A stretch of 64,000 bases of DNA from Bacillota bacterium (lineage in GTDB: Bacteria; Bacillota; Bacilli; Paenibacillales; UBA4045): positions 77,019-141,018 of the forward strand of contig JAEZQY010000036.1 of NCBI GenBank assembly GCA_023441055.1. Reading direction: 5' to 3'. The position numbers and the translations under genes are program-made. A model generated the notes under the pieces. That model was given only the letters and a program-made list of their open reading frames with translations. It searched no databases and was not told the origin of the DNA. Positions 34,512-42,798 of this stretch are shown here, one piece after another. Within the stretch, counting starts at the first letter, position 1. Every line of letters begins with the position of its first letter.

Positions 34512-34572
34512 ATTAGTACCAGGTATTAATGCTTATGATATTTATTAAATTAGATCTCGTATCCATTGTCAA
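34512..34572 (-). promoter_or_regulatory. fabH promoter with FapR-type operator
   Basis: On the minus strand TTGACA (34572-34567) and TTTAAT (34549-34544) are 17 bp apart. Directly after it the palindrome ATTAATACCTGGTACTAAT (34530-34512) matches the FapR box (ATTAGTACC half-sites; one mismatch between arms). FapR represses fab genes in Bacillus and is released by malonyl-CoA. Position just after the -10 fits repression. Confidence 0.75.
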
Positions 34573-34591
34573 CTATTATCTTTATGAAAAT

Positions 34592-34623
34592 AATAAAAAC
34601 CCACCGCACTGGTGAGTTTTTAA
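34592..34623 (-). terminator. Terminator after the VCBS-like gene
   Basis: The minus strand reads AAAAACTCACC, AGTGC, GGTGGGTTTTT, an imperfect stem with a T-run, beginning 14 bp after the stop at 34637. It closes the SLH-protein/VCBS transcript. Confidence 0.75.
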
Positions 34624-34636
34624 AATCTTGCCCGAA

Positions 34637-35404
34637 CTATACGCTCTGGCTTGGAAATATCGCGAGCCATTGCTGCCATATGGCAAACTGCCGCCCATCC
34701 CACTGCAGGGTGTTGATGACATAACCCAAGGAATCCGCATGATATAGTCCCGAAATCTGTTGATACGCCTGGATCTCATAACGTCCATCCCGATCCATGT
34801 CCACCGGATAGAAGCCGCTTACCCCGTCAGCGAATCCCTGGATAGGTGCCTTCAGCATCCCATTGTTATCATAAATCTGGGATAAGTAATCCGCTCCACG
34901 ACCGCTTATATCAATCAGGAAGGTATTGTTGGTTGCTAAGCTGGTTACGCTAACGCGATACCCGTTCATAAAGACAACGTTATATTGATTTTGCTGGTTG
35001 TAGACATTGAAGTCGAATAGGCTCCGGGATTGATGATTCACGAATGAGAACACATAATCATAGGTGAATGCGCCTGATCCCCCGGAGTCGATACGAACTA
35101 ATATGTCCGACACACCATCCTTCGTGAAGTCACCGAGGAACACATCGGGGTTATACCCTGCATTCGCATTCGGATCGAGCTGAATCGTATACTGCTGATG
35201 GGTGGCGCCGTCTTGAATCATCAACGTGATGTGCTGCCAGAATGGACTGTCTTGATTTCTATAACCCGTTAAATACACGTAATCCGGCACCCTATCGCCC
35301 GTAACATCCCCTACCGCGCTGCTTATTATCGTCATCCTGTTCTCACTCCCACATGGGTATTCATCCACCATTGTATGACTAGGACGGTAAGGAGGTGCCT
35401 TCAT
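34637..35404 (-). CDS. VCBS/FG-GAP-like protein coupled to SLH protein
   Basis: The 255-aa protein contains ISSAVGDVTGDRVPDYVYLTG, VFLGDFTKDGVSDILVRIDSG and PVDMDRDGRYEIQAYQQ, calcium-loop repeats of the FG-GAP/VCBS type. No signal peptide is present. Similar proteins are common in Paenibacillus, sometimes linked to spores or the cell surface, but no function is proven. The ATG overlaps the TGA of the upstream SLH gene (ATGA), implying translational coupling. Confidence 0.7.
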   Translation of the reverse strand: MKAPPYRPSHTMVDEYPCGSENRMTIISSAVGDVTGDRVPDYVYLTGYRNQDSPFWQHITLMIQDGATHQQYTIQLDPNANAGYNPDVFLGDFTKDGVSDILVRIDSGGSGAFTYDYVFSFVNHQSRSLFDFNVYNQQNQYNVVFMNGYRVSVTSLATNNTFLIDISGRGADYLSQIYDNNGMLKAPIQGFADGVSGFYPVDMDRDGRYEIQAYQQISGLYHADSLGYVINTLQWDGRQFAIWQQWLAIFPSQSV

Positions 35405-37959
35405 CCAACCAGCTTCAAAATAATGATTACGGCTTCTGCTCTGGTCGTATTCGTTGCAGGATCAAACCGGTTATTGTTTTTTCCTTGAATATACGCCAGC
35501 TGCCTCATCGCTTCTATTGCGCCTTTTGCCCATGCTGGAATTTCATCGTCATCTGCAAAGTTCGTCGTTACGTCCGCTTCTATTGACAAATCTAAAGCCC
35601 TTGCTGCCATGAAGACCATCTCAGCGCGTGTAAGGAAAGCATGTGGCCGGAAGCTGCCGTCTTGATAGCCGCTGATGATGCCAGCTCTAACTGCTTGCGC
35701 TACGGCCGGTTTGGCCCAGTCAGCAATATCATCAGCATCTGAAAAAGTCAGCTCTACTCCTCTATCTTGCAACTGCAATGCATGTACGAGTAGAACAGAA
35801 AATTCAGCGCGAGTAACCAATTGCTTAGGTCTGAAAGTGTGATCGGGATAACCTGTCACGATACCAATGGATGCCGCTTCTTCAATGCTCTGCTCCGCCC
35901 AATGTCCCGCGATGTCGATAAAGTTTCCATTCGATGTCGATTCTTGCGGCTCTTCTGCACCTGCATCTGTATCTGAATCTATAGGTGTAGTTGCATCTGT
36001 ATCTGCATCTGATTCAATCTCCTCTGGCATGACTTCTTCATCGTCCGCTGGCTCCGAATCAATCGGTGCTGGCGTTGGTGATGGTGTCAGCCCAGGCGGT
36101 GTGGTTGGTGGAGGCGTTGACAGCTTCTGCTCCCACTGCGCATACACCGTTATATCCTCATGGATCACTGCATGCTCATCAAAAATAGAACCTGTCCCAC
36201 TCCTCTCCGTGTTCCAGCCAACGAACGTGTAGCCTGTCCGAGCTGGAGCCGCGGGAAGTGTGCCAACGGTGTCGCCGTACGAGACGACTATCGCCGCTGG
36301 ATCTGCTTCTGTATCCCCTTCATTCTTATCGAACGTGACCGTGTAGCTGTTCATTGTCCATTGCGCATACACCGTTATATCCTCATGGATCACTACATGC
36401 TCATCAACTATAGTGCCTGTCCCATTCCTCTCCGTGTTCCAGCCAACGAACGTGTAGCCTGTCCGAGCTGGAGCCGTGGGCAGTGTGCTAACGGTGTCGC
36501 CGTACGAGACGACTATCGACGCTGGATCTGCCTCTGTATCCCCTTCATTCTTATCGAACGTGACCGTGTAGCTGTTCATTGTCCACTGCGCATATAGCGT
36601 GATGTCAGATGCACTCATAACAAGGGTATCCCCTGCGATGACATTCGTTCCAGAGCCATCTGCCTGTGTATTCCATCCAGCGAAGGAGTGGCCGCTTCTC
36701 TCTAGATTTCCTATATTTCCAAAGACACGCACCATCGAACCTGATCTATAAAATGGACTGTCAATCTGTGCATGTCCACTGGTATGTCCATTTCCGTCAT
36801 ACACGATATATTTTTGTATGGTTCGTAAGTAGGGGTAGCCGCCATTTTTAGCTGCGTGCATCCCCCATATCGTATTCATATCCCAAGAACTATACGTGCC
36901 TTCATCGTGCAGCTCCACAGTTGTTTTGCCTGTACCTTTTCCTGTATCTGCTTGTACAGTTGTATCCTGATTATAATAGCTGTTGAAAATTCTACCGGAA
37001 AAGCCGTTAGAACCGACGAGTCCGCCGCTATCACCATTGCCCGTCACCGATCCGGTTGCGTAAGCATTCGTGATCCTGTTATCCGTATTTCTACCTACTA
37101 AGCCGCCTACATGATAAACGCCTTCTACTGAGCCAGTTGCGTAGCTATTGGAGATCCTCCCGTCATTCGTGCCCACTAAACCGCCAATATATCGATAAGT
37201 GCCTTTTACATTTCCAAAAGAAGCGGAATTTTCAATGGAACTTGACGGATGCGATAGGCCCACAATACCGCCAACATGCTCATATCCAGTTACTGATCCA
37301 GTTGCATAGGAATCTCGAATGGTACCCTCAATATATCCGGCTAATCCGCCAACTTGATTCGTGCCAGTTATGTTTGCTTCACTATAAGAATCGATAATGG
37401 AACCTTTATACACATATCCGACTAAACCGCCAGTCCTGCGAGATCCTCCGGATACATCTCCGGTGACAGATGAATGGATAATCGATCCTTTATCATTTCC
37501 CCCCGATACACCGCCGACATATTCATTACCTGTTACATCCACATCAACCAAGTTTACATTCTTGATGACTGAGCCATCACCAATATACCCAAAAAGTCCA
37601 ACGTAATGCGTACTGGGTCTATCCATCTTCAAGCCCGTAATCGCATACCCGCTCCCATCGAATACCCCTTTAAACTGAGAACTAAACGCTCCAATCGGTT
37701 CCCAGCCTTCCCCACTCTGATAAGCCGCTAAATCAACGTCTGCAATCATGACAAAATGGGCATTCAAATGATTCCTCACGCGATTCAATTGTTCGGCGGA
37801 TGCAATTTCAAACGGTTGGTCAACTGTCCCATTGCCTCCTGCAAAAGCTGGAGCGCTGTCTGCCAACGCATGGTGAGTAAAACCTACGAGCGTCAAACTT
37901 AGCAATAATACGACAGATACTAGGAAGCTTGATTTCATTTTTGATATAACCAATTCCAA
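35401..37959 (-). CDS. SLH-domain surface protein with GLUG and B-repeats
   Basis: The 852-aa protein has a signal peptide (SSFLVSVVLLLSLTLVGFTHHALA). Residues about 130-320 carry six to seven GLUG-type repeats (GGLVGYVYKGSIIDSYSEAN, GGIVGLSHPSSSIENSASFG). About 400-610 hold three InlB/Flg_new beta-grasp repeats (YTVTFDKNEGDTEADPA, AGWNTQADGSGT). A Pro/Asp/Thr linker follows, and three SLH domains end the protein (IAGHWAEQSIEEAASIGIVT, DIADWAKPAVAQAVRAGIIS, EIPAWAKGAIEAMRQLAYIQ), which bind pyruvylated cell-wall polymer. Start is TTG 37959 or TTG 37953 after AAAGGGAG. A cell-surface adhesin or matrix protein is the likely role. Confidence 0.88.
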   Translation of the reverse strand: MELVISKMKSSFLVSVVLLLSLTLVGFTHHALADSAPAFAGGNGTVDQPFEIASAEQLNRVRNHLNAHFVMIADVDLAAYQSGEGWEPIGAFSSQFKGVFDGSGYAITGLKMDRPSTHYVGLFGYIGDGSVIKNVNLVDVDVTGNEYVGGVSGGNDKGSIIHSSVTGDVSGGSRRTGGLVGYVYKGSIIDSYSEANITGTNQVGGLAGYIEGTIRDSYATGSVTGYEHVGGIVGLSHPSSSIENSASFGNVKGTYRYIGGLVGTNDGRISNSYATGSVEGVYHVGGLVGRNTDNRITNAYATGSVTGNGDSGGLVGSNGFSGRIFNSYYNQDTTVQADTGKGTGKTTVELHDEGTYSSWDMNTIWGMHAAKNGGYPYLRTIQKYIVYDGNGHTSGHAQIDSPFYRSGSMVRVFGNIGNLERSGHSFAGWNTQADGSGTNVIAGDTLVMSASDITLYAQWTMNSYTVTFDKNEGDTEADPASIVVSYGDTVSTLPTAPARTGYTFVGWNTERNGTGTIVDEHVVIHEDITVYAQWTMNSYTVTFDKNEGDTEADPAAIVVSYGDTVGTLPAAPARTGYTFVGWNTERSGTGSIFDEHAVIHEDITVYAQWEQKLSTPPPTTPPGLTPSPTPAPIDSEPADDEEVMPEEIESDADTDATTPIDSDTDAGAEEPQESTSNGNFIDIAGHWAEQSIEEAASIGIVTGYPDHTFRPKQLVTRAEFSVLLVHALQLQDRGVELTFSDADDIADWAKPAVAQAVRAGIISGYQDGSFRPHAFLTRAEMVFMAARALDLSIEADVTTNFADDDEIPAWAKGAIEAMRQLAYIQGKNNNRFDPATNTTRAEAVIIILKLVG
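36136..36575 (-). repeat. Near-identical tandem repeat inside SLH gene
   Basis: Two copies of about 220 bp, roughly 36136-36352 and 36360-36575, encode adjacent B-repeats and differ at only a few bases (for example GCCGCGGGAAG versus GCCGTGGGCAG). A third, diverged copy follows. Such recent duplication allows copy-number change by slippage or recombination. Confidence 0.7.
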
Positions 37960-38125
37960 TCTCTCCCTTTCTTCTATGAATCTTCTTCATAGTAGGAGAA
38001 CAGGAAGAGTATGACTAGTTACTGCGGTCATGATAAAGTCATGATTTTATAGCCTAAGTAAACATAACCCTCACTTCTGATATGAATCATCTTAGAACGA
38101 AGTGTCATTACCTGTCGATAAAGCA

Positions 38126-38159
38126 AAGAAAAAAGCGCCCCGGTATCCGAGTACGCTTT
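38126..38159 (-). terminator. Probable terminator
   Basis: AAAGCG and CGCTTT arms flank a GC-rich loop with an inner CGG/CCG pairing; on the minus strand TTTTTTC follows. It is downstream of the remnant at 38172-38661 and probably ends the OpuC operon message. Confidence 0.5.
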
Positions 38160-38171
38160 AATCCCGTTACT

Positions 38172-38661
38172 TTAAGCTCTAAGCTTCTTCATCCAATTGA
38201 TGATTTGTTCGGCACGATGCTCGCAAGTATGGAATTGATAGACGTAGCATAGATACACGGTATCTCCAGCTTCACCTTGCCGGGTCTGCCGATCTTATTC
38301 AGCAGCCGCTTAATTGCGGGACTGTCATTCGGCCAGATCGTCTTCCATGCCCCCTCCCCCCATCTCTATATATGGAATGCTGCACGGCTCCCCAATTGAT
38401 TCCGACAAAGGCGGGATCACCGCTAATGTGAACCTTGGCTGTATTTACACCTATTGCCTCTAGAAAGCTATGGCTGAGTGGTCCTCTAACCGCAGCATAA
38501 CGGGCATATGGTATGACTTTATTCAGTTGGTCGATCGTATTCCGATCTACTAGATTAGCCGGAACAGGCTTGTTGTTCAGCAAGCTGTCGAGCCCTGCTC
38601 TACCTGCGATTCTATCTATACCTGACCCCCCTGCTCGCTTTATTCTCCTATTGAATGATCC
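38172..38661 (-). pseudogene. Polysaccharide pyruvyl transferase-like remnant
   Basis: One frame reads IDRIAGRAGLDSLLNNKPVP, IPYARYAAVRGPLSHSFLEA and VHISGDPAFVGINWG. The VRGPLS...ISGDPAF spacing resembles polysaccharide pyruvyl transferases, which pyruvylate cell-wall or exopolysaccharide. The frame then ends, and a final piece in another frame (VYQFHTCEHRAEQIINWMKK) stops at 38172. Only about one third of a normal gene remains, without a start codon. The frame recorded up to 38748 is an artefact that overlaps the OpuC binding-protein gene. Confidence 0.45.
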
Positions 38662-38662
38662 T

Positions 38663-39559
38663 TTATTTCGGTTCAATAAGCCCTGACTCGATAAGAAACT
38701 CACGAGCCACACGCTCGACAATCCGACCGTCATTGTCGACCTGCCCATTCATGATTTGCATCGCTTCTTCATTAATCTTGCCCCCTAGCAGGCGAAGCAC
38801 CTCTTCAAGCTCTGGATATTGAAGCAGGATGTCCTTCCGGACCAGAGGCAGTGCGTGGTACGGTGGGAAGTAAGATCGATCATCCTCGAGTACACGCAGA
38901 TCGTAGATTTGAAGCTGCCCGTCTGTAGTGTACGAGTTGATCACATCCACCTCGCCCGCGTTAATGGAACGATACATCATCCCGTGGTCCATGCCCTTCA
39001 CGGCTTTGAAAGCAATGCCGTATTCCTGCTGAAATCCGGGTAAGCCATCGGGTCGATCAATGAACTCAAAAACCGCGCCCAAGGTATAGTCCCGCGAGTA
39101 CTTGGCGAAGTCGCTAAACGTGACAACATCAAGCTCTTCCGCTGTCGCCTCATCTAGTGCAAGTGTGTACGTATTGTTAAAGCCGAAGGGGTCCAAGGCG
39201 GCTATGCCATCGCTTTCTACCAGCCGTCTAGTCGTCTCCAGCGTCTCTTCCGCTGTTCCCGGTTCTCCATGGTAATAAGTGACGACGATCGTTCCTGTGT
39301 AATCGGGAATCACATCGATATGACCATTGGTCATGGCATTCCAGACGACATTGGAACCGCCGAGGTTTTCTTTATACAGCACATCGATTCCCAGTTTATC
39401 TTCAATTAATTGCCCCATAATATGGGACAATATGATGCTTTCTGTATTGTTCCTGGAGCCTAGTCGGAGCGCATCCTTCTCAATAAAGATGCAGCCTGAC
39501 AATAGGCTTGTTAGCAGTAAGGCGATGATGAGCATTGCTGTTTTATTTAATCGCTTCAT
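38663..39559 (-). CDS. opuCC: Osmoprotectant ABC transporter binding lipoprotein
   Basis: The product (about 298 aa from ATG 39559) has lipobox LLSGC, then RLGSRNNTESIILSHIMGQL and DVIPDYTGTIVVTYYHGE, the ligand-pocket motifs of OpuCC/OsmF-type betaine/choline/carnitine binding proteins. ATG 39559 lies two bases after the permease stop; an earlier TTG at 39589 would add ten residues before the signal peptide and is less likely. This order (ATPase, permease, binding protein) lacks the second OpuCD-type permease usual in Bacillus operons. Confidence 0.88.
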   Translation of the reverse strand: MKRLNKTAMLIIALLLTSLLSGCIFIEKDALRLGSRNNTESIILSHIMGQLIEDKLGIDVLYKENLGGSNVVWNAMTNGHIDVIPDYTGTIVVTYYHGEPGTAEETLETTRRLVESDGIAALDPFGFNNTYTLALDEATAEELDVVTFSDFAKYSRDYTLGAVFEFIDRPDGLPGFQQEYGIAFKAVKGMDHGMMYRSINAGEVDVINSYTTDGQLQIYDLRVLEDDRSYFPPYHALPLVRKDILLQYPELEEVLRLLGGKINEEAMQIMNGQVDNDGRIVERVAREFLIESGLIEPK

Positions 39560-39561
39560 GT

Positions 39562-40215
39562 TTACTTCAGTCCTTCCGGTGTTGTCCAACGTTCGACAGC
39601 AGAGAAGAAGGTCTCAAGGAGGATCGCTAATAGCGTAGCTGGGATCGCGCCGAGTAAGATCAACCCGTCAATGCCGCGCGTAATGCCTAAGAAGATGAAA
39701 TCGCCCAGTCCCCCTGCTCCAATGAAGGCAGCCAGTGTAGCATTGCCGACATTGATAACAGCAGCTGTTCGGATACCAGCCATAATGACAGGTATCGCCA
39801 GCGGGAGCTCCACTCTGAACAAGATTTGCATGTTCGTCATGCCGACTCCTCTGGCCGCTTCAATGGTTGCGCTGTCGACATCCTTAATGCCTGTATAGGT
39901 GTTGCGCATAATGGGAAGCAACGAGTATAGGAACAGCGCTGCGATCGCGGTTTTCACACCAATTCCGAATATGGGGATCATAAAACCGAGCAAGGCTAAG
40001 CTTGGGACCGTCTGCAGGACCCCTGTTCCACCCAGTACAATCGTCTTCAGCCAAGCAATACGAGTCACAACAATACCCAGCGTGACGGCTAGTACTGTTG
40101 CGATTAACATAGAGAAGAACACAAGCTGAATATGAACGAACGTGGATTCAAGCACCTCTACCCACCGTAACTGTGTTTGTTCAACGAGTTGTTGCCATAT
40201 ATTTAATTTATTCAT
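39562..40215 (-). CDS. opuCB: Osmoprotectant ABC transporter permease
   Basis: The 217-aa protein has five to six membrane segments, the EAA-like loop TIEAARGVGMTNMQILFRVELP and the FIGAGGLGDFIFLGI ending typical of OpuCB/OpuCD/YehW permeases. It overlaps the ATPase gene by 8 bp and abuts the binding-protein gene. It can serve as both halves of the pore as a homodimer, which would explain the absence of a second permease gene. Confidence 0.9.
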   Translation of the reverse strand: MNKLNIWQQLVEQTQLRWVEVLESTFVHIQLVFFSMLIATVLAVTLGIVVTRIAWLKTIVLGGTGVLQTVPSLALLGFMIPIFGIGVKTAIAALFLYSLLPIMRNTYTGIKDVDSATIEAARGVGMTNMQILFRVELPLAIPVIMAGIRTAAVINVGNATLAAFIGAGGLGDFIFLGITRGIDGLILLGAIPATLLAILLETFFSAVERWTTPEGLK

Positions 40216-41344
40216 GTTGAGCCTCCTCCGTTTCCGTCCATTTACTTGACATGGCGGACAGCAGTGAGCCTCGTGTGACCAGTCCTACAAGCTTATGCGC
40301 GTCGTCCACAACCGGTATCATGCCATGGGGGGCATTATCGATGACTACGATGGCGTCCTCTGCCGTTGCTGTGTGAAGTAAATAGGGTTCTGCTGGCATC
40401 ATAATTTCATCAATCCTGCTGATGGTATCCAGCTTTTTAATGAGATCGTAAGCAGATACTATACCCAGCAATGTCTGATCATCGTCGAGTATGAGTAGAT
40501 TCGTGATTTTGCGTTGACGGATTTGCGATATGGCTCTTTCGGGGGATCGGTGTGGAGGTGATGTAACCATCGTTTCAGCCATGATTTCAGTAACTGGCGT
40601 AAGTTCAGGGTTCTGAATAATACGGTGCTTGCCGATAAACTCCTCCACAAATCCATCTGCTGGATTATGCAGTAACTTCTCCGGCGTGTCTAACTGAAGC
40701 AGGTGTCCATCCTTCATAATGGCGATACGGTCGCCCATCTTCAAGGCTTCGTCTATGTCATGGGTGACGAATACAATCGTTTTCTTCAGTTTCTTGTGAA
40801 GCGTAATAAGCTCAGCTTGCAGTTGCTCTCGTGTAATCGGGTCCAGCGCGCTGAAGGGTTCGTCCATTAGAATAATATCCGGGTCTGAAGCGAGTGCCCT
40901 TGCAATGCCCACACGCTGCTGTTGTCCGCCTGATAGTTCCTTCGGATAACGTGTGGCATAAATTTCTGGATCTAGACCGACCATTGCCAGCAGCTCGTAT
41001 ACCCGTAGTTTGGTAGCTTTCTTATCCCAGCCCTTCAGTTGGGGAACGATCGCGATATTCTTCTCGATCGTGTAATGGGGGAATAGTCCAATCTGCTGGA
41101 TGACATATCCAATATTCCGACGAAGTTTCGCTGCATGGTAAGATTTAATATCCTGGCCATCTATCGTTATTTTCCCATTTGTGTGAGGGTTGATCCGATT
41201 GATCATCTTCATCGTCGTTGATTTCCCCGACCCACTCGGTCCAATCAACACTAGTAATTCTCCTCGCTGGATCTCAAAACTTAGCGCATTCACAGCTTGA
41301 AATCCATTGTCATACTCCTTCGTTACATCTTCAAATTTAATCAT
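40208..41344 (-). CDS. opuCA: Osmoprotectant ABC transporter ATPase with CBS domains
   Basis: The 378-aa protein has Walker A GPSGSGKSTTMK (about 36-47), signature LSGGQQQRVGIARAL, Walker B IILMDEP and a C-terminal pair of CBS domains from about 255 (RKITNLLILDDDQTLLGIVS, NAPHGMIPVVDDAHKLVGLV). In OpuA/OpuC systems the CBS pair senses ionic strength. AGGAGGAACC precedes ATG 41344; a TATAAT-like -10 lies about 30 bp further upstream. First gene of the operon. Confidence 0.92.
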   Translation of the reverse strand: MIKFEDVTKEYDNGFQAVNALSFEIQRGELLVLIGPSGSGKSTTMKMINRINPHTNGKITIDGQDIKSYHAAKLRRNIGYVIQQIGLFPHYTIEKNIAIVPQLKGWDKKATKLRVYELLAMVGLDPEIYATRYPKELSGGQQQRVGIARALASDPDIILMDEPFSALDPITREQLQAELITLHKKLKKTIVFVTHDIDEALKMGDRIAIMKDGHLLQLDTPEKLLHNPADGFVEEFIGKHRIIQNPELTPVTEIMAETMVTSPPHRSPERAISQIRQRKITNLLILDDDQTLLGIVSAYDLIKKLDTISRIDEIMMPAEPYLLHTATAEDAIVVIDNAPHGMIPVVDDAHKLVGLVTRGSLLSAMSSKWTETEEAQHE

Positions 41345-41518
41345 AGGTTCCTCCTGGTGTATTTTGACGCATCCTCCATTATACTATATCCAGACAATTC
41401 TTGCAGGAGAGGCATCTGACAAGCTCTGTCGAGCACCTCATTATTCGCTTTAAATCTGACACATTATATGGGCAGCTGTCATATGGTGTACTACTTATAT
41501 TAAGGAGTTGTTCGTCCT

Positions 41519-41971
41519 ATGAAGCTGATTGAAATGGTCAGATTGCTCAGTCAAATTCCTGATTTGAAACACTGGTTGGAGCCCTATGTTACGGAACCGA
41601 ACGAATATCCATATGGTCGGAACGTCATTCATAGCTCTGACAAGATCGAGATTATTATTGTCAATCTTCCTCCCGGTAGTCGTACGTACATCCATGATCA
41701 TGGACAATCCGAAGGCTGCGGAGTTGTCTTGCAGGGTGAGTTGATTAATGTGATTTATGAAGCGACTGGCGACGACCAAGTCCATCCAATCCGTGAACAT
41801 ACCGTTCAAGCAATGGACGTATTCAGCACGCCGCTGGGCATGATTCATCAGATGGTTAATCGGCAAGCAGAACGGGTGGTTTCGCTTCACGTCTATTCTC
41901 CCCCGTTGAAGGGGCTTAAAGTGTATGCGCAGCCAGAACGGTCTACCCCATTTGCGCTGGGATCCAGTTGA
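41519..41971 (+). CDS. Cysteine dioxygenase family cupin
   Basis: The 150-aa protein carries the iron-binding triad of thiol dioxygenases: His59 and His61 in YIHDHGQSEGCG and His110 in LGMIHQMVN. Family members such as Bacillus YubC oxidise cysteine to cysteine sulfinate; related ones act on 3-mercaptopropionate. Length is close to the bacterial cysteine dioxygenase norm (about 160). AAGGAG precedes the ATG by 10 bases. It diverges from the OpuC operon; the link to sulfur metabolism or taurine-type osmolytes is speculation. Confidence 0.85.
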   Translation: MKLIEMVRLLSQIPDLKHWLEPYVTEPNEYPYGRNVIHSSDKIEIIIVNLPPGSRTYIHDHGQSEGCGVVLQGELINVIYEATGDDQVHPIREHTVQAMDVFSTPLGMIHQMVNRQAERVVSLHVYSPPLKGLKVYAQPERSTPFALGSS

Positions 41972-42020
41972 ATTGTATACTTCTGATGAGTAGCACTGTC
42001 CTAAAGGAGAATGAAATAAG

Positions 42021-42752
42021 ATGAACTATGAGGAGAAAATCGAACTTGAGATTTTACAATGGGAACGCCAATTAATCCGACCTCCTGGATTGCTTGAACG
42101 CACCTCGAAGGCCATTGGCGACCATGTGAATAACCTCATTCCCGATAAGGTGCAACAAGTGATCACGACAACTGTGAAGACGATTGTTCGAACGACATTG
42201 TTCGGTGCCGAATATACACCTAAAGGTAAAGTGCAAATGCTAGCCTTGGAGGACGCAGATAAATTGGCCAAGGAAGCGCAGACGCTGTACCAGAAAATCG
42301 CGGTTGCTGAAGGTGCTGGTACCGGAGCCGGTGGCATTATGCTCAGCATGGTTGACTTTCCTGCGCTTCTCGCCATTAAGATGAAGTTTCTATTTGAGCT
42401 TGCGCATATTTACGGGTTTGATACGAGACATTTCTCCGAACGAATCTTTATCCTGTACATCTTTCAACTGACGTATTCCGGTAACACGCGGAGACAACTC
42501 AATCTGGATAAGATCAAGCAATGGGATGTGGAGAAGATGCAATGGGCTTCGGACAAGGACTATTATACAAAGCTGGATTGGGAAACCTTTCAGAAGGAAT
42601 ATCGCGATGCGATCGATTTCCGTAAGATGCTGCAGATGATCCCAGGCATCGGCGCAGTTGCAGGTGCCTGGGCTAACTATAGCATTATGGACGAGCTTGG
42701 CGAAGCTGCGATGAATGCATACCGGATACGCAGATTATTCGACCTAAGGTAA
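42021..42752 (+). CDS. EcsC-family protein
   Basis: The 243-aa protein contains YEEKIELEILQWERQL at the start, EGAGTGAGGIMLSMVDFPALLAIKM with the Gly-rich hydrophobic stretch, and MLQMIPGIGAVAGAWANYS near the end, marks of the EcsC family (membrane-associated, function unclear; named after the Bacillus ecsABC gene). AAAGGAGAATG precedes ATG 42021. It follows the cysteine dioxygenase gene by 50 bp on the same strand and may be co-transcribed. Confidence 0.8.
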   Translation: MNYEEKIELEILQWERQLIRPPGLLERTSKAIGDHVNNLIPDKVQQVITTTVKTIVRTTLFGAEYTPKGKVQMLALEDADKLAKEAQTLYQKIAVAEGAGTGAGGIMLSMVDFPALLAIKMKFLFELAHIYGFDTRHFSERIFILYIFQLTYSGNTRRQLNLDKIKQWDVEKMQWASDKDYYTKLDWETFQKEYRDAIDFRKMLQMIPGIGAVAGAWANYSIMDELGEAAMNAYRIRRLFDLR

Positions 42753-42798
42753 ATAGGTAACGTAAGTCAACCACGCTCACGCGCAAGTCTCCCCTCAT

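Noticed and set aside
36160..36597. 145-aa plus-strand ORF opposite the SLH gene
   Set aside because: It is the antisense of the tandem B-repeats; its own repeated sequence only mirrors them.
38299..38748. 149-aa protein starting inside the OpuC binding-protein gene
   Set aside because: The first 29 codons are a shadow of opuCC; only the later part has real homology and it is truncated.
42026..42376. 116-aa minus-strand ORF opposite the EcsC gene
   Set aside because: Shadow of the EcsC frame; low-complexity and no ribosome site.
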